Shown here piece by piece: positions 62,846 to 64,000 of a DNA stretch of 64,000 nucleotides. This DNA is from Winogradskyella sp. (GTDB lineage Bacteria; Bacteroidota; Bacteroidia; Flavobacteriales; Flavobacteriaceae), in NCBI RefSeq assembly GCF_028282165.1, contig NZ_JANQIM010000024.1, positions 120,126 through 184,125 of the forward strand, written 5' to 3'. Within the stretch, counting starts at the first letter, position 1, and each line of letters opens with the position of its first letter. The translations under genes were made by a program, and so were the position numbers. Under the pieces are notes generated by a model. The model searched no databases, was not told the origin of the DNA, and worked only from the letters and a program-made list of their open reading frames with translations.

Positions 62846-63619
62846 TTATTCTTCTTCTTGAACTGCTACTTCAGCTTTTTCAGCTTTCTTAGGTTCAGTT
62901 TTTGCCTTATTGTCCTTTTCGGCACGTTCTGCTTTTCTTTCGTTTAGACCATCTTCAATTGCCGAAGCAACGATCGATAAAACTTTATTTATTGATTTTG
63001 AAGCATCATCATTTGCTGGAATTACATAATCTACCTGACGGGGGTCAGAGTTAGTATCTACCATTGCAAAGATTGGGATGTTCAATTTTTGTGCTTCCTT
63101 AATAGCAATGTGCTCTCGTAATATATCAACCACAAATATAGCACCTGGCAAACGGGTCATATCCGAAATAGAACCTAAGTTCTTTTCTAACTTAGCACGT
63201 TGGCGATCTACTTGTAAACGTTCTTTCTTTGATAAAGAATCGAAAGTCCCGTCCTTTTTCATACGATCAATAGAAGCCATTTTCTTAACAGCTTTTCTAA
63301 TCGTTACAAAGTTGGTTAACATACCACCTGGCCAACGCTCAGTAATGTAAGGTTGGTTTACAGCACCTGCTTTTTCGGCTACAATGTCTTTTGCCTGCTT
63401 TTTAGTCGCTACGAATAAGATTTTCTTACCTGAAGCTGCGATCTTACTTAAAGCAGCGCAAGTCTCTTCGATCTTAGCAGCGGTTTTGTAAAGGTTAATG
63501 ATGTGGATTCCGTTGCGCTCCATATAAATGTAAGGCGCCATGTTTGGATTCCATTTGCGTGTGAGGTGCCCGAAGTGTACACCTGCTTCTAGTAGTTCTT
63601 TTACTTCTACTTTTTCCAT
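62846..63619 (-). CDS. rpsB: 30S ribosomal protein S2
   Basis: 257 residues from ATG 63619 (MEKVEVKELLEAG). The frame is open upstream, but the added sequence has no S2 similarity and contains dispersed-repeat DNA, so I reject the longer start. S2 hallmarks: VHFGHLTRKWNPNMAPYIY, ATKKQAKDIVAEKA, RWPGGMLTNFVTI, PGAIFVVDILREHIAIKEAQKLNIPIFAMVDTNSDP. The C-terminal tail is acidic/basic (KAERAEKDNKAKTEPKKAE). Confidence 0.97.
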   Translation of the reverse strand: MEKVEVKELLEAGVHFGHLTRKWNPNMAPYIYMERNGIHIINLYKTAAKIEETCAALSKIAASGKKILFVATKKQAKDIVAEKAGAVNQPYITERWPGGMLTNFVTIRKAVKKMASIDRMKKDGTFDSLSKKERLQVDRQRAKLEKNLGSISDMTRLPGAIFVVDILREHIAIKEAQKLNIPIFAMVDTNSDPRQVDYVIPANDDASKSINKVLSIVASAIEDGLNERKAERAEKDNKAKTEPKKAEKAEVAVQEEE

Positions 63620-63877
63620 TTTTTGTAATAGTTTACGTTCTGTTGAATTAGCAATGGGCTTTTTAGCTGTTAGCTCTTGGCTATTAGCTTTAGCACATTT
63701 AGATGCTAAACTAAATCCCTCGCGCCTGGGCGTGATGGGCAACAATAACTGGTTAATTTTGCTGTTTCAATGGTTGTTGAAGACAGCTTTTTCAATAAAT
63801 AAATGATGTCAATGGAGCGCGGCAGAACAACAATTATGCTTCGACTGCGCTCAACATGACATAGTTTGTGTTGGATA
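63620..63877. other. rpsB-rpsI intergenic region with repeat-like DNA
   Basis: About 258 bases between two ribosomal-protein genes that are usually close together. It contains TTCGACTGCGCTCAACATG, a self-similar AGC-TATTAGC stretch (63660-63695), and no ORF worth calling. Confidence 0.5.
63838..63862. repeat. Dispersed-repeat copy (CTTCGACTGCGCTCAACATGA)
   Basis: Shares CGACT(A/G)CG(T/C)TCAAC with 29457-29478. Placed between rpsI and rpsB. Confidence 0.45.
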
Positions 63878-64000
63878 TTAACGTTTAGAGAACTGGAATT
63901 TCTTACGCGCTTTCTTCTGACCGAATTTCTTACGCTCTACCATTCTTGGATCTCTTGTTAATAGACCTTCTGGCTTTAATATTGCTCTGTTTTCAGCATC
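63878..64000 (-). CDS. rpsI: 30S ribosomal protein S9, C-terminal end (cut by the window)
   Basis: 40 codons and the stop are inside the window; the gene continues to the right. The translated end has [18 protein letters not shown] then [20 protein letters not shown] and the terminal KR, the S9 tail that reaches the ribosomal P site. Same strand as rpsB. Confidence 0.96.
   Translation of the reverse strand, partial: DAENRAILKPEGLLTRDPRMVERKKFGQKKARKKFQFSKR

Noticed and set aside
63620..63745. N-terminal extension of rpsB
   Set aside because: Lies in repeat-like intergenic DNA and lacks S2 similarity.

Overview
The window is a stretch of a flavobacterial (Bacteroidota, Flavobacteriaceae) chromosome. 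The signs are an AT-rich sequence, a protein with a type IX secretion (T9SS) C-terminal sorting domain, a PorT-type outer-membrane protein, a TonB-dependent receptor with a carboxypeptidase-like N-terminal domain paired with an acidic-tailed lipoprotein, promoters of the Bacteroidota TAnnTTTG type, and the order rpsI-rpsB-tsf-pyrH-frr. It is mostly core genome. I found no insertion sequence, prophage, CRISPR array or toxin island. Genus is not determinable from what I can see.

Layout. 1-3.7 kb: the end of a TRAP transporter (dctQ partial, dctM), a convergent T9SS-exported protein, and two LacI-family operator-like palindromes. 3.8-8.9 kb: a gene remnant, HupE/UreJ, dCMP deaminase, an S41 protease, a short FAD protein, MarC and a DUF3109 protein. 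8.9-11.6 kb: a LytS/LytR-type two-component pair. 11.6-12.3 kb: a gene-free gap with two terminator-like hairpins. 12.3-15.9 kb: class I ribonucleotide reductase nrdB-nrdA. 16-24.2 kb: an OmpA-like lipoprotein, a PiT phosphate transporter with a PhoU-like tail, a YwqK-like secreted protein, and a lipoprotein/TonB-receptor pair. 24.4-33.1 kb: dgt, dxs, a tadA-type deaminase, a PrcB-like lipoprotein, a cold-shock protein, a CLC channel and aspS. 33.1-39.9 kb: a tetR-tolC-MFP-RND efflux operon with a candidate operator. 40-46 kb: polyprenyl synthase and the 2-oxoglutarate dehydrogenase genes sucA-sucB. 46-47.7 kb: a LuxR-type response regulator, a retropepsin-like protease and the unusual intergenic cluster described next. 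47.7-53.5 kb: TatD, asparaginase, tRNA-Ser, an ExbB/ExbD operon, PorT and a PAP2-like membrane protein. 53.5-64 kb: rpoN, asnS, an RND/MMPL transporter, a DUF5686-like barrel, frr, pyrH, tsf, rpsB and partial rpsI.

Most interesting region: 46.14-46.55 kb. Directly downstream of the LuxR-type response regulator are two tandem units in the same orientation (minus strand). Each starts with the identical perfect palindrome TACGTAGTTCTACGTA. Aligned without gaps, the two copies match at 50 of 66 positions from the palindrome onward, and each unit ends in its own rho-independent terminator. A 37-codon single-membrane-span ORF follows. The arrangement resembles, by analogy only, response-regulator-activated small RNAs such as GacA with RsmY/RsmZ. 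I propose twin small RNAs controlled by the adjacent regulator. This is inference from sequence and needs RNA data.

How the genes connect: several serve deoxynucleotide supply (dCMP deaminase, nrdAB, dgt). The TonB receptor/lipoprotein pair, the ExbB/ExbD operon and the PiT transporter serve envelope uptake. The eastern part is a housekeeping translation block. Several start codons were moved downstream of the longest open frame, because those frames begin at TTG codons inside or near a promoter-like TTTG element.
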